Shown here: piece by piece, positions 32,686-41,251 of the stretch
Layout: each line of letters starts with the position of its first letter
How positions within the stretch are numbered: position 1 is the first letter of the stretch
Assembly (NCBI RefSeq): GCF_023806625.1
Contig: NZ_JAMTDX010000007.1
Location: 1-48,461, forward strand
Source: Accumulibacter sp.
Lineage (GTDB): Bacteria > Pseudomonadota > Gammaproteobacteria > Burkholderiales > Rhodocyclaceae
Length of the DNA stretch: 48,461 nucleotides
Direction: 5' to 3'
Position numbers and translations under genes: made by a program
The notes under the pieces: generated by a model
Told to the model about the DNA's origin: nothing
Database searches by the model: none
What the model saw: the letters and a program-made list of their open reading frames with translations, nothing else

Positions 32686-33240
32686 TCACCTGCCGGCGAT
32701 CAGGCGGCCGTTGCGCATGCGCAGCGCGTGACCAGCCAGTGGTCCATGAGCCAGACTGCCGTGCGCGTGTGCGATCGCACAGGCGAGAGCATCGGCAGCG
32801 TCCGGACTCGGGTCTGCCGGCAGCGACAGGAGGTGGCGTACCATGTGCTGGACCTGCTCCTTTTCGGCGTGCCCGTGGCCGACCACGGCCTGCTTCACCT
32901 GCAGGGCCGTGTACTCCGAGACCGGGATTCCGTTGGCCACCAGCGCAGCGATCGCCGCTCCGCGCGCTTGGCCGAGGAGCAGCGTCGACTGCGGATTGGC
33001 ATTGACGAAGACGATCTCGGCTGCTGCCTGGTCCGGGCGGTGCAAGGCGACGAGTTCGCTGAGTCCGGCGTAGATCGTCCCCAGACGTTGGGGCAGCGAT
33101 TCCCTGGCGTTCGTGCGGATGCGGCCACCGGCGACGTAGGTGAGCAGATTCCCCGCCTTCTCGATCAGGCCGAAGCCGGTGACCCGCAGCCCCGGATCGA
33201 CGCCCAGGATGCGCAGCGCTGGACCGCTCGAGCGGATCAT
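32686..33240 (-). CDS. ruvC: crossover junction endodeoxyribonuclease RuvC
   Basis: Holliday-junction resolvase of 184 residues. The first catalytic aspartate lies in [15 protein letters not shown], the glutamate in [13 protein letters not shown], and the C-terminal aspartates in [16 protein letters not shown]. The ATG at 33240 overlaps the stop of the upstream DMT permease gene by four bases. The longer open frame upstream is a shadow. Confidence 0.95.
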   Translation of the reverse strand: MIRSSGPALRILGVDPGLRVTGFGLIEKAGNLLTYVAGGRIRTNARESLPQRLGTIYAGLSELVALHRPDQAAAEIVFVNANPQSTLLLGQARGAAIAALVANGIPVSEYTALQVKQAVVGHGHAEKEQVQHMVRHLLSLPADPSPDAADALACAIAHAHGSLAHGPLAGHALRMRNGRLIAGR

Positions 33241-34100
33241 TTCGCTGCCGTCCTGGCAAGGTAGACGCCACCCACCGCGATCGCCATACCGGCAAGCGCC
33301 GCTACGCCGAGCGTTTCGTCGAACAGCAGCCAGGCGATCACCGCCGTGCTCGGCGGGGTCAGGTAGAAAAGGCTGGCGACATTGACCGCACTGCCGCTGC
33401 GGATCAGGATGTTCAGCAGACTGATCGCGCCGAAGGAGAGGACGAGCACCAGCCAGAGCAGCGCAAAGACGAAATCGGCCGTCCAGCGGATGTGCATGCT
33501 CTCGGTGGCTGCGGCGACCAGCCCGGTGATCAGCGCCGTGGGCAGGAACTGGATCACTGCCCCGGTGCGCAAGTCGAAATGCGGGCAGAAACGCTTCTGG
33601 TAGAGTGTTCCGACGGTGATTCCAAGGAGCGCTGCGAGCGCCGGGATGAGCATCACCGCGACCGGCGTGTCGCCGACCTTGCTGGCGACGACCAGGGTCA
33701 CCCCGGCCAGGCCCAGTACGAGTCCCAGCCACTGCCGTGGCGAGACCCGCTCACCCAGCAAGACGCCAGCGCCAACGGCGGTCAGCAGCGGCTGCATGCC
33801 GACGACCAGCGAGGTGATCCCAGCCGGCAGGCCACGGCTGATCGCGGTGAACACACCGCCGAGATAGAGCGCATGGACGAGCAGCCCGGAAACCCCGATG
33901 TGTACCGTCTGCCGCGCATCTCTCGGCCACGGTGCCCGAGTGGCCAGCGCAAAGCTCGTCATCAGCACGAGCACCAGCACGTAGCGGGCGAGCAGGAAGG
34001 TCAGCGGCTCGGCGTACGGTAGCCCGAACCTTGCCCCGATGAAGCCGGTACTCCACAGGAAGACGAACAGGAAAGGCAGCAGGGGGCGAAAGCGATTCAT
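33237..34100 (-). CDS. EamA/DMT-family transporter
   Basis: A 287-residue drug/metabolite-transporter-type permease with ten predicted helices in two EamA repeats (about residues 5-135 and 148-283). Each repeat ends in a helix with a conserved proline or glycine pattern ([26 protein letters not shown] and [25 protein letters not shown]). The substrate is unknown; amino acid or metabolite efflux is typical. It is the first gene of the run into ruvC (four-base overlap), ruvA, perM, ruvB, ybgC and tolQRA. Confidence 0.88.
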   Translation of the reverse strand: MNRFRPLLPFLFVFLWSTGFIGARFGLPYAEPLTFLLARYVLVLVLMTSFALATRAPWPRDARQTVHIGVSGLLVHALYLGGVFTAISRGLPAGITSLVVGMQPLLTAVGAGVLLGERVSPRQWLGLVLGLAGVTLVVASKVGDTPVAVMLIPALAALLGITVGTLYQKRFCPHFDLRTGAVIQFLPTALITGLVAAATESMHIRWTADFVFALLWLVLVLSFGAISLLNILIRSGSAVNVASLFYLTPPSTAVIAWLLFDETLGVAALAGMAIAVGGVYLARTAAK

Positions 34101-34299
34101 CCGATCGGCCGGAAGATACAGTGCGGAAGTGTATCAAGCATCGCTCGGTCGATGGCTACACGGCGACCGCTTCCTCGCCTCGTCGGCACGTTGTGGCGTT
34201 TCGTCGCGCAGGCCAGGCTGGCGACGAATTACACCGCGTCAGGAAGAGGCGGACCATCTGGCCAGATCTCCGTGCCGGCCAGCGACCCGCCGGACGCCG

Positions 34300-35712
34300 T
34301 CAGAGGGCGAACTGCAGGCGTGCGCCGGCGACCGTCGAGTTCGGCAGATACAGACCAGGATTGACGATCCGCTGGACGACCGGCTGAAAGCTGAATCCGG
34401 GGACGATCTGGGCCCTGTAGGTCAGCTCGATCGCCGTTTCGGCAGTTCCGGAAACCGGGGTCAGGGCGTCGGCGGCGATCTGCTCGCGCCCCTGCGAGTC
34501 GACATGGCCGCGGGTCATGGCCAGTCCGACGCTGTCCTTGTCCCGTCCAGCCAGCGGCCCGCGCAGGTTCAGGCCGACGCTCAGCGAGTAATTGATTGCG
34601 TCGGTTCGGCCATCGGTGAAGCCGTAGCGCGCGAATACGGCGAGATCCCGGTTCGCCGCGGGGACCGCATAGACGCTCTGCTCGGCCAGCACGTAGGCCC
34701 CCCAATGTGTCGCCATCTGCGGGTCTCCGTTCGCGTCGACGGCGGTGATCTGGGGGAACCTCGGCGCGTATCGCCAGGCCCCGACGGCGACCTTGCTGAT
34801 CGGTTCGAGGCCCGCGTCGCCCTCCTTCTCCGCGGCGCCGAGCAGCCCGGCCTTGAGCGGGCTGAAGCCGAGTTCGCCGATCACCATGCTGCCGGTGCTC
34901 CTGCTCCATGAAAGGTTCGGTCCGGCGCTGTCGAGACGGTCGCTGGTGACGCCCCGGGTCACCGCGAGCATCGCGTACCAGGAGGGATCGGGATCGACGC
35001 GCAGGCGCGCACCCCAACTGCTCGTCGCGTAGATCGACGGCGCGGCGAGCGTGCCCGGGTAAGCCGCTTCGGCAGCCATGCCGAACGAGGGGTGCAGGAA
35101 GATTCCCGACGATTCAGTCACGTAGAACTCGCTGTCGATCGGATAAAGGCCGACGCGCAGCGATGCCTTGTCGTCGAGGAACGACTGCTGCAGCCAGGCC
35201 TTGAAGATACCCGTACGGTTGGCCGGAGCCTCGAAGTTGTCGACCCCCATCAGGCTGCCGACATAGTTGCTGTTCGGGCGACCGCCACCGTTGCCGATCA
35301 CGTGGAGGTACGCCGATCCGCCTTTCCAGCCGAAGAGCTTCTCGCCGTCGAACTGGAGGATCAGGTCGGCATGGCTCACGTACGCGCCACCCCGCTTCAG
35401 GCCCCCGGTCGTGTTGTAAAGATAGTCGCCGGTGTAGCCAAGGTCCGCCTGGACGCCCGCATCGTAAAGTTGCCGGCGCGTGCCGGCCCAGTCTCCGCTG
35501 AGCGTGGTTCCGCTCCAGTCGGGTGCGGCCTCAGCCGGCGACCGATCTTCCGTCGATGCTTCCTCTTCGTCAGTCGCCTGGCCCTCTTCGGCAATGGCCG
35601 TCGCCACGGGAGGCTCGGCAGCGACCGCCAGCGCAAGCGGCGCCGGCAGAGCCAGCAGCGCGACGAGCAGCGCACCCAGCGCCGGGCGAGAGGGGAGGGA
35701 TTCAACGGACAT
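34300..35712 (-). CDS. carbohydrate porin, OprB family
   Basis: A 470-residue outer-membrane porin. It starts with a hydrophobic signal peptide (cleavage near ALAVAA), then an acidic low-complexity linker (residues about 40-62), then the OprB-type domain beginning WSGTTLSGDWAGTRRQLYDAGV. Repeated amphipathic strands such as GAYVSHADLILQFDGEKL and AAETAYPG-like segments follow, and the protein ends in the aromatic strand RLQFAL, as expected for BAM recognition. Family members take up sugars, but specificity cannot be read from sequence. A good AAAGGAG site precedes the ATG. The gene stands alone between the DMT permease and the divergent min genes. Confidence 0.87.
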   Translation of the reverse strand: MSVESLPSRPALGALLVALLALPAPLALAVAAEPPVATAIAEEGQATDEEEASTEDRSPAEAAPDWSGTTLSGDWAGTRRQLYDAGVQADLGYTGDYLYNTTGGLKRGGAYVSHADLILQFDGEKLFGWKGGSAYLHVIGNGGGRPNSNYVGSLMGVDNFEAPANRTGIFKAWLQQSFLDDKASLRVGLYPIDSEFYVTESSGIFLHPSFGMAAEAAYPGTLAAPSIYATSSWGARLRVDPDPSWYAMLAVTRGVTSDRLDSAGPNLSWSRSTGSMVIGELGFSPLKAGLLGAAEKEGDAGLEPISKVAVGAWRYAPRFPQITAVDANGDPQMATHWGAYVLAEQSVYAVPAANRDLAVFARYGFTDGRTDAINYSLSVGLNLRGPLAGRDKDSVGLAMTRGHVDSQGREQIAADALTPVSGTAETAIELTYRAQIVPGFSFQPVVQRIVNPGLYLPNSTVAGARLQFAL

Positions 35713-36213
35713 CCGGTACTCCTTTGCGGTTGATCAGCCTTGCCGGTCGTGCAGCCGGTGGCGCGTGCGCGCATCCAGCGTCCGTCCGGATGATCGGCAT
35801 GCTCTGGTCGGTCGGTGCCACCGTGCTTGTCCAGCGAAGCGAGGTCGTCCCAGGCGCCCGCCAGCGATGCGCAACGCGTCGCTGGGTCGCTCGGGAAGCG
35901 GTAGCCAGTCAGCCCAACCGACCCATCGTACGATGGTAGCATGGAAGGCGAGTTTGCGCAGCCGGCTGCCTCGGCTCGACGTCACAGCCGGCAGGCCATG
36001 AATGCGATGAGGCTCGCAGCGCCGCGATCGTACGCTCCGGGAAGACCTGGGCGACGGGCTGTGCGGGATCGAGCAGGTTCGCCCGGGTCTTCGGGGCGGG
36101 CGACGCCCAACCGCTCCAGACGGAGCCACGGTTCTCCGTCGGGGACGGTGGGGACCGTCCACACGCACTGTTCTGCAGGTAGAATCAGGACTTTCATCTG
36201 CGGGGACAGATCC
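35713..36213. other. intergenic region between porin and minD with two palindromes
   Basis: About 500 bp between divergent genes. An open frame reaches upstream of minD but shows no minC-like or other protein character. Two dyads stand out: a perfect 14-bp palindrome CCATCGTACGATGG at 35923-35936, and a hairpin GGACGGT-GGGG-ACCGTCC at 36143-36160, about 54 bp upstream of the minD start. Both could be operators or leader structures. No convincing -35/-10 pair was identified. Confidence 0.4.
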
Positions 36214-37035
36214 GTGACACGAATAATTGTCGTAACGTCGGGCAAGGGAGGAGTCGGCAAGACGACGACCAGCGCGAGCTTTGCCTCGGGCCTCGCCCTG
36301 CGCGGGTACAAGACTGCCGTCATCGATTTCGACGTCGGCCTGCGCAACCTGGACCTGATCATGGGTTGCGAACGCCGCGTGGTCTATGATCTCGTCAATG
36401 TCCTGCACGGCGAGGCGACCCTGACGCAGGCGTTGATCAAGGACAAGCACTGCGAGAACGGCAATCTCCACGTGCTGCCGGCGTCGCAGACCCGGGACAA
36501 GGACGCGTTGACCGAAGAGGGGGTCGAGAGGGTCCTCAAGGAACTCGAGCACATGGGTTTCGACTACGTCGTCTGCGATTCACCGGCCGGGATCGAGCGT
36601 GGCGCTGTGATGGCGCTGACCTTCGCTGACGAGGCGCTGGTCGTCAGCAACCCCGAAGTCTCCTCGGTGCGCGACTCGGATCGCATACTCGGCATCATCC
36701 AGGCCAAGTCGCGGCGCGCACTGCTCGGCGGCGAGCCGGTCAGGGAACACCTGCTGATCACCCGCTACTCACCGAAAAGGGTGAATGAGGGCGAGATGCT
36801 GTCGTACAAGGACGTGCAGGAGATCCTGCGCGTTCCGATCATCGGGGTCATCCCGGAGTCCGAAGCGGTGCTCCAGGCTTCCAACGCGGGAACTCCGGCG
36901 ATCCACCTGACTGGCACCGAGGTCGCCGGGGCCTATCATGACCTCGTCGGCCGCTTTCTCGGTGAAAGCATTCCGCTGCGCTACGTCGACTACGAGAAGC
37001 CCGGCCTGTTCAAGCGCCTGTTCGGGAGCAAATGA
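36214..37035 (+). CDS. minD: septum site-determining protein MinD
   Basis: Membrane-cycling ATPase that positions the division site, working with MinE (and MinC). 273 residues from the GTG at 36214 (GGGGAC site upstream). The deviant Walker A motif is [20 protein letters not shown], followed by [20 protein letters not shown] and [13 protein letters not shown]. The C-terminal amphipathic membrane-targeting helix ([14 protein letters not shown]) is intact. It overlaps minE by four bases. No minC precedes it, which departs from the common minCDE order. Confidence 0.96.
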   Translation: MTRIIVVTSGKGGVGKTTTSASFASGLALRGYKTAVIDFDVGLRNLDLIMGCERRVVYDLVNVLHGEATLTQALIKDKHCENGNLHVLPASQTRDKDALTEEGVERVLKELEHMGFDYVVCDSPAGIERGAVMALTFADEALVVSNPEVSSVRDSDRILGIIQAKSRRALLGGEPVREHLLITRYSPKRVNEGEMLSYKDVQEILRVPIIGVIPESEAVLQASNAGTPAIHLTGTEVAGAYHDLVGRFLGESIPLRYVDYEKPGLFKRLFGSK

Positions 37036-37304
37036 GGATGTCCCTCCTGTCCCTGATCTTTGGCAACAAGCCGAAATCGGCGGTGATTGCCAAGGAGCGC
37101 CTGCAACTCATCATCGCGCACGAGCGCAGTGGGAGCACCCGGGCGCCCGATTTCCTGCCAGCGCTGCAGCAGGAACTGATGGCCGTGATCTCGAAGTACG
37201 TATCGGTCAATCCCGAGGACATCAAGGTGTCGCTCGAGAAACAGGGGAATTTCGAGGTGCTGGAGGTCAATATCGTGATGCCGGAGGGCGGCAACCGCCC
37301 CTGA
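37032..37304 (+). CDS. minE: cell division topological specificity factor MinE
   Basis: Activator of MinD ATPase that drives pole-to-pole oscillation. 90 residues, beginning [24 protein letters not shown]. This includes the N-terminal membrane-targeting segment and the MinD-contact helix ([12 protein letters not shown]), followed by the dimeric topological-specificity domain ([36 protein letters not shown], split in two). The start overlaps the minD stop; an ATG two codons later is also possible. It converges with the HD-GYP gene 16 bp downstream. Confidence 0.95.
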   Translation: MRMSLLSLIFGNKPKSAVIAKERLQLIIAHERSGSTRAPDFLPALQQELMAVISKYVSVNPEDIKVSLEKQGNFEVLEVNIVMPEGGNRP

Positions 37305-37320
37305 AACGCCCCTTCGGCGT

Positions 37321-38568
37321 TCAGGACTGAACGTTCGGAAGGCCCGACCAGATTTCGTTGAGGTCGGGGAATTTCCATTTCCCGGGGTCTTCGCGGCTGA
37401 CGATCCTGAACCGACAGCCCGGTTGCTCGAGGTCGACCACCGCGGGCAGGATTCGGGCGCTGGAACGCGTCGAGAAGAAGACCTTGACGCGGGGACTGAG
37501 CAGCGACTTGTCTCCCTGTTCGACGACCACGCCGAGGCGCCCGCAGTTCAGCAGGACCAGCGAGCCGATCGGATAGATGCCGATGCTCTTCACGAAAGCC
37601 TGAAAGACGTTCGAGTCGAAGTGTCCGGTACTCCATTCGGCCATCCGGCGCAGTGACTCGGCCGGGTCCCAGCCGGCCTTGTACGGACGGTTCGAGGTGA
37701 TCGCGTCGTAGACGTCACAGACGGCGCCCATTTTGGCGACGAGACTGATCTCGTCGCCCTTGAGCCGCCGTGGGTAGCCTGAGCCGTCGACCTTCTCGTG
37801 ATGGTGGAGAACGACATCGAGAGCAACCTCGTCGGCAACTCCCCCCTCGCAGAGCATCCGGTGGCCTTCCTCGGGGTGCGACCTGATGATCGCGAACTCG
37901 TCGTCGGTCAGTTTGCCCGGTTTGTTGAGTATCTCGAGAGGCATGACCGCCTTGCCGAGATCGTGAAGGAGACCGGCGGTTCCGGCCACACGCGCTTGCT
38001 GCTCGTCGAAGCCGAGTTGTCTGGCGAGTGCGATCATCAGCGCGCAGACGGCGACCGAATGCATGTAGGTGTAGTCATCGGCCGTTTTCAGCCGGGCGAG
38101 ACTGATCAGCGCGCCAGGGTTGCGGCTGACCGAGTCGGCAATCTGCTCGACGAGTTCGCGCGCGCCTTGGGCGTCGATGGCCCTGCCCATTCGCGCCTCC
38201 TCGAACATCGAGGCCACCGCCTGCCGGGAACTGGCGACGATCCTCGCCGCGCGCGCGAACTCGGCGGCCACGGGGACTCGTCCCGTATCGCAGGGCTCGC
38301 GCGTTGCCGCATCTGCCGGGCGCGGATCGTCGGTGTCGGTCGTCGTGGCTGACCACACCGGGTCTGCGCCTCGATCTTCGGCGATATCGATGCCCCGCGA
38401 GATGTCGATCAACACCTCCCGAACGCTGCTCTGGCGTATCGTCTCGATCTCCATTACGTCGGTGATGACGAAGGACGAACGCCAGAAAGGGTGGTCCATC
38501 CAGGAGCCGCAGAACTCCTTGACGTACATTCCGACGACGAGCCGATCAACGGGGATTCGTTTGAGCAT
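37321..38568 (-). CDS. HD-GYP domain phosphodiesterase with DUF3391
   Basis: A 415-residue protein predicted to degrade cyclic di-GMP. The N-terminal DUF3391 domain (residues 1-140) begins MLKRIPVDRLVVGMYVKEFC. The HD-GYP domain (about 150-340) keeps the full catalytic set: HSVAVCALMIALAR, GLLHDLGKAVMPLEILNKPG, HPEEGHRML, LHHHEKVDGSGYPRRLKGDEI and DVYDAITSNRPYK. The conserved metal-ligand His and Asp residues are present and the GYP triplet is intact, so it should be active. No signal-input domain other than DUF3391 is seen. It converges with minE; metK lies upstream on the same strand. Confidence 0.9.
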   Translation of the reverse strand: MLKRIPVDRLVVGMYVKEFCGSWMDHPFWRSSFVITDVMEIETIRQSSVREVLIDISRGIDIAEDRGADPVWSATTTDTDDPRPADAATREPCDTGRVPVAAEFARAARIVASSRQAVASMFEEARMGRAIDAQGARELVEQIADSVSRNPGALISLARLKTADDYTYMHSVAVCALMIALARQLGFDEQQARVAGTAGLLHDLGKAVMPLEILNKPGKLTDDEFAIIRSHPEEGHRMLCEGGVADEVALDVVLHHHEKVDGSGYPRRLKGDEISLVAKMGAVCDVYDAITSNRPYKAGWDPAESLRRMAEWSTGHFDSNVFQAFVKSIGIYPIGSLVLLNCGRLGVVVEQGDKSLLSPRVKVFFSTRSSARILPAVVDLEQPGCRFRIVSREDPGKWKFPDLNEIWSGLPNVQS

Positions 38569-38636
38569 TCAGGTTGCGGGCCTCGCGAGCCGACTTCAGC
38601 GAGCGGCAACTTTACACCAGGCGCGGGCGCCTGTCG

Positions 38637-38663
38637 AAAGCCGGGGCCGCGAACGGCCCCGGC
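38637..38663 (-). terminator. intrinsic terminator downstream of metK
   Basis: A perfect 9-bp stem, GCCGGGGCC (38640-38648) and GGCCCCGGC (38655-38663), with a 6-nt loop. In the metK direction the stem is followed by TTTC, a short T tract. It lies just past the metK stop, between metK and the HD-GYP gene. Confidence 0.65.
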
Positions 38664-38678
38664 GCTGAGGAAGGACGG

Positions 38679-39848
38679 TCAGTCGAGACCTGCCTCGGCG
38701 CGCAGGATCGCGGCCTTGTCGAGAGCTTCCCAGGTGAACTCGGGCTCGTCGCGCCCGAAGTGGCCGTAAGCGGCAGTCTTGCGGTAGATCGGCCGAAGCA
38801 GATTGAGCGCCTGGATGATTCCCTTCGGGCGCAGGTCGAAGTTCCTGCCGACGATTTCGATGATCTTCTCGTCGCTGACTCTGCCGGTTCCGAAGGTATT
38901 GACCATCAGCGAGACCGGACGAGCCACGCCGATCGCGTAGGCGACCTGGAGCTCGCAGCGCTCGGCCAGGCCCGCAGCGACGATGTTCTTGGCCACATGG
39001 CGGGCGGCATACGCCGCTGAACGGTCGACCTTCGACGGGTCCTTGCCCGAGAACGCTCCTCCTCCGTGTCTGGCCGCGCCGCCGTAGGTGTCGACGATGA
39101 TCTTTCGCCCGGTAAGCCCACAGTCGCCGTGCGGCCCGCCGACGACGAAACGCCCTGTCGGATTGATCAGGTAATGCGGGTTGGCGCTCAGCAGCTCGCG
39201 CGGGATGACCGGCTTGATCACTTCCTCGATCACCGCCTCGGAGATCTGGGCATGGGAGACATCCGGGTCGTGCTGCGTCGACACGACGATCGTGTCGATC
39301 GATACCGGTCGGCCATCGACGTAGCGCACCGTGATCTGACTCTTCGCGTCGGGCCTCAGCCATGGCAGGCGCCCGTCGCGGCGCACTTCGGCCTGCCGCT
39401 GCATGACCCGGTGCGCGTAGTGGATCGGCAGCGGCATCAGCATCGCCGTTTCATTGCACGCATAGCCGAACATCAGGCCCTGATCGCCCGCGCCCTGGTC
39501 GAGGTCGAGGCCTTGCCCCTCGTTGACGCCTTGGGCGATGTCCGGCGACTGCCGGTTGATCGCGGTCAGGATCGCGCAACTCTTGTAGTCGAAACCGATT
39601 TCCGAGTCGTCGTAACCGATCCGGCGGATCGCGTCCTGGGCCACCTCACGGTAGTTGACATGTGCCCTGGTGGTGATTTCGCCCGAGATCACCACCAGGC
39701 CGGTGGACACCAGCGTCTCGCAGGCGACGCGGGCCAGCGGGTCGTCGGCCAGGATCGCGTCGAGAACGGAATCGGATATCTGGTCGGCGACCTTGTCCGG
39801 GTGTCCTTCCGAAACCGACTCCGAAGTGAAGAGGTACTCTTTGCTCAC
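38679..39848 (-). CDS. metK: S-adenosylmethionine synthetase MetK
   Basis: Makes S-adenosylmethionine from ATP and methionine. 389 residues from the GTG at 39848, giving the conserved N terminus [18 protein letters not shown]; a TTG six codons upstream is also in frame but lies inside the ribosome-site region. Motifs include the HPDK phosphate loop, the [12 protein letters not shown] active-site loop ([17 protein letters not shown]) and the [17 protein letters not shown]-loop-like motif. The ribosome site is GGAG, about 10 bases upstream. Its leader carries a SAM-II-like riboswitch, an intrinsic terminator and an inverted repeat over the ribosome site, so product feedback is likely. Confidence 0.97.
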   Translation of the reverse strand: MSKEYLFTSESVSEGHPDKVADQISDSVLDAILADDPLARVACETLVSTGLVVISGEITTRAHVNYREVAQDAIRRIGYDDSEIGFDYKSCAILTAINRQSPDIAQGVNEGQGLDLDQGAGDQGLMFGYACNETAMLMPLPIHYAHRVMQRQAEVRRDGRLPWLRPDAKSQITVRYVDGRPVSIDTIVVSTQHDPDVSHAQISEAVIEEVIKPVIPRELLSANPHYLINPTGRFVVGGPHGDCGLTGRKIIVDTYGGAARHGGGAFSGKDPSKVDRSAAYAARHVAKNIVAAGLAERCELQVAYAIGVARPVSLMVNTFGTGRVSDEKIIEIVGRNFDLRPKGIIQALNLLRPIYRKTAAYGHFGRDEPEFTWEALDKAAILRAEAGLD

Positions 39849-39852
39849 GTTG

Positions 39853-39919
39853 CGTCTGCTCCACAAATCAAAAAAACCCCGGAAAGCCAGCGTTGCCGGC
39901 TCCGGGGTCTGAGCAGACG
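39853..39919 (-). promoter_or_regulatory. 9-nt inverted repeat masking the metK ribosome site
   Basis: CGTCTGCTC (39853-39861) and GAGCAGACG (39911-39919) are perfectly complementary and flank the leader terminator. On the minus-strand RNA the upstream copy can pair with the segment containing part of the GGAG ribosome site of metK (39862-39859), placing the terminator hairpin as the tip of a longer stem. Translation of read-through transcripts could therefore also be blocked. The pairing is certain; the regulatory effect is inferred. Confidence 0.6.
39870..39908 (-). terminator. intrinsic terminator (attenuator) in the metK leader
   Basis: On the minus strand ACCCCGGA (39908-39901) pairs perfectly with TCCGGGGT (39883-39876), with further GC pairs inside the loop, and runs into seven Ts (39876-39870). 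It lies 22 bp before the metK start. The nearest upstream gene is divergent, so the only transcripts this element can stop are those initiated in the metK leader; it is therefore an attenuator rather than the end of another operon. Confidence 0.8.
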
Positions 39920-39922
39920 ACG

Positions 39923-39992
39923 CTTTAGCAGTATTTGTCAGCCGCTCAAGCGGCGCTGCCCGCCCTGCAAGTTGTCCTGATTAACTCGGCGG
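39923..39992 (-). ncRNA. SAM-II-like riboswitch aptamer upstream of metK
   Basis: The minus-strand RNA from 39992 has the H-type pseudoknot layout of SAM-II riboswitches. Stem P1 is CCGCC (39992-39988) with GGCGG (39964-39960). The first loop ends in CUUGCAG, a strongly conserved SAM-II segment. Its GCAG (39968-39965) pairs with CUGC (39931-39928) in the 3' segment UGACAAAUACUGCUAAAG (39940-39923), which closely matches the class consensus ending GCUAAA. Between them an extra hairpin, GCCGC-UUGA-GCGGC (39954-39941), is inserted, an extended form. The start of transcription predicted from the TATAAT falls at the first base of P1. SAM-V or SAM/SAH variants are alternatives. The call rests on recognised consensus, not on a covariance search. 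Confidence 0.72.
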
Positions 39993-39999
39993 ATGGATA

Positions 40000-40005
40000 A
40001 TTATA
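40000..40005 (-). promoter_or_regulatory. -10 element of the metK leader promoter
   Basis: An exact TATAAT on the minus strand. The predicted start, about 7 bp downstream near 39993, coincides with the 5' edge of the riboswitch P1 stem and gives a leader of about 145 nt. No consensus -35 is evident (TGCCCC at 17-bp spacing). Confidence 0.55.
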
Positions 40006-40078
40006 TCTTTTCTCCCCCCGTCGGGGCATCCCGATCGTCGAGCTCCGTGCTTCAGATCCTTCGTCCGGGGGTGATCCG

Positions 40079-40927
40079 GTGATCACCCTGTTTCGTCTGC
40101 TGAGTCGTCTGCCGCTGTCCTGGCTGCAGGCGTTGGGTGCGCTGCTCGGCTGGCTGACCTGGCTCGCTTCGCCGACGTATCGCCGCCACATGCGCGAAAA
40201 CATGGTTCTCGCTCTCGGCGAGGCAGAGGCGCGGCGGCTGCGGCCGGCGGCGATCGCCGAGGCCGGCAAGGCAGCGTTGGAGCTGACCCGGATCTGGCTT
40301 CGTCCGCTGGCGGAAGCCGCTGCTCGCGTGGTGCAGGTCTCGGGCTGGGAACTCGTCGAGCAGGCGACCCGCGAAGGGCGGGGAATCCTCTACCTGACGC
40401 CGCATTTGGGGTGCTTCGAGATCACCGCGCAATACCTGTCGACCCGTGCGCCAATCACGGTTCTCTACCGCCCGCCGCGGCAGCCCTGGCTGCAGGCGAT
40501 GATCGAGGCCGGTCGGGCCCGCGACCAGCTGTTCCTTGCGGCAGCCGACCTCTCCGGAGTGCGCAGCCTGATCAAGGCGCTCAGGCGCGGTGAGGCGGTG
40601 GGCATGCTCCCCGATCAGGCGCCGAAGGCCGGAGAAGGCCGCTGGCTCGACTTCTTCGGCAGGCCTGCGTATACGATGACGCTCGCTGCGCGGCTGACCG
40701 AAACGCGCGCGACGGTGATCATGGTCTGGGCCGAGCGTCTGCCGCGCGGGCGCGGCTATCACTTCCGGCTGCAGAAGCCGACCCGTCCGATCGAGGGCAG
40801 CATCGAGCAGCGCGCGCAGCAGATCAACACCGAGATCGAGCATCTGATCCGCCAGTGTCCGGCGCAGTATCTGTGGGGCTACAACCGGTACAAGGGTCGG
40901 AAGACACCGGCGCCTCAGAGCTCGTGA
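40079..40927 (+). CDS. lipid A biosynthesis acyltransferase, LpxL/HtrB family
   Basis: Inner-membrane acyltransferase that adds a secondary acyl chain to Kdo-lipid A. 282 residues with a GTG start at 40079 and a GGGGG ribosome site. An N-terminal hydrophobic anchor (LSWLQALGALLGWLTWLA) precedes the catalytic HX4E motif in TPHLGCFE. The later GMLPDQAPKAGEG segment and the C-terminal QYLWGYNRYKGRK tail are typical. Whether it acts before or after the second late acyltransferase (LpxL or LpxM role) cannot be told. It is divergent from metK. Confidence 0.88.
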   Translation: MITLFRLLSRLPLSWLQALGALLGWLTWLASPTYRRHMRENMVLALGEAEARRLRPAAIAEAGKAALELTRIWLRPLAEAAARVVQVSGWELVEQATREGRGILYLTPHLGCFEITAQYLSTRAPITVLYRPPRQPWLQAMIEAGRARDQLFLAAADLSGVRSLIKALRRGEAVGMLPDQAPKAGEGRWLDFFGRPAYTMTLAARLTETRATVIMVWAERLPRGRGYHFRLQKPTRPIEGSIEQRAQQINTEIEHLIRQCPAQYLWGYNRYKGRKTPAPQSS

Positions 40928-41056
40928 AGGAATCTGCTGCGCGACCGATCTGCGGTGTCGCTCGCTCACTTCTCGCCCATCCATCCGATAGGTCTGGTCG
41001 TTCTCTCGCTCGCGTCGGGCATCTCGGCCTGCTCGCGACGATTTCTCGACAACCTC

Positions 41057-41251
41057 TCAGTCGATCTCGACCGGACTTCCCTCGTAGCTGCCGGTGATTC
41101 TCGACGAGCAGGGTTCCTGGCCCTGGCTCCCGAGCGTCCTGGCAAAGCCTCCGCTCACCCCGAAGGCGGCGAGAAGGGCGCGACCCTCCTCATCCTCGGG
41201 CTCGATCCGCAATACACAGTCATCGTCATCCATCAGCATCAGCACTTTCAT
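41057..41251 (-). CDS. small acidic protein of unknown function
   Basis: A 64-residue frame that I do not recognise. It begins [20 protein letters not shown], continues with [20 protein letters not shown], and ends [10 protein letters not shown]; the protein is acidic with two cysteines and no membrane segment. The reason for calling it is the near-perfect GGAGG ribosome site six bases before the ATG at 41251 and its isolation between lpxL and crcB, where no other frame competes. No promoter was identified. It may be a conserved hypothetical of this lineage or a short regulatory peptide. Confidence 0.55.
   Translation of the reverse strand: MKVLMLMDDDDCVLRIEPEDEEGRALLAAFGVSGGFARTLGSQGQEPCSSRITGSYEGSPVEID

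Noticed and set aside
39849-39870. resemblance of GGAGCAGACGCAAC before metK to a SAH riboswitch core
   Set aside because: The match is short, sits at the ribosome site itself and lacks the flanking stems of the SAH class; the SAM-II-like element upstream explains the leader better.
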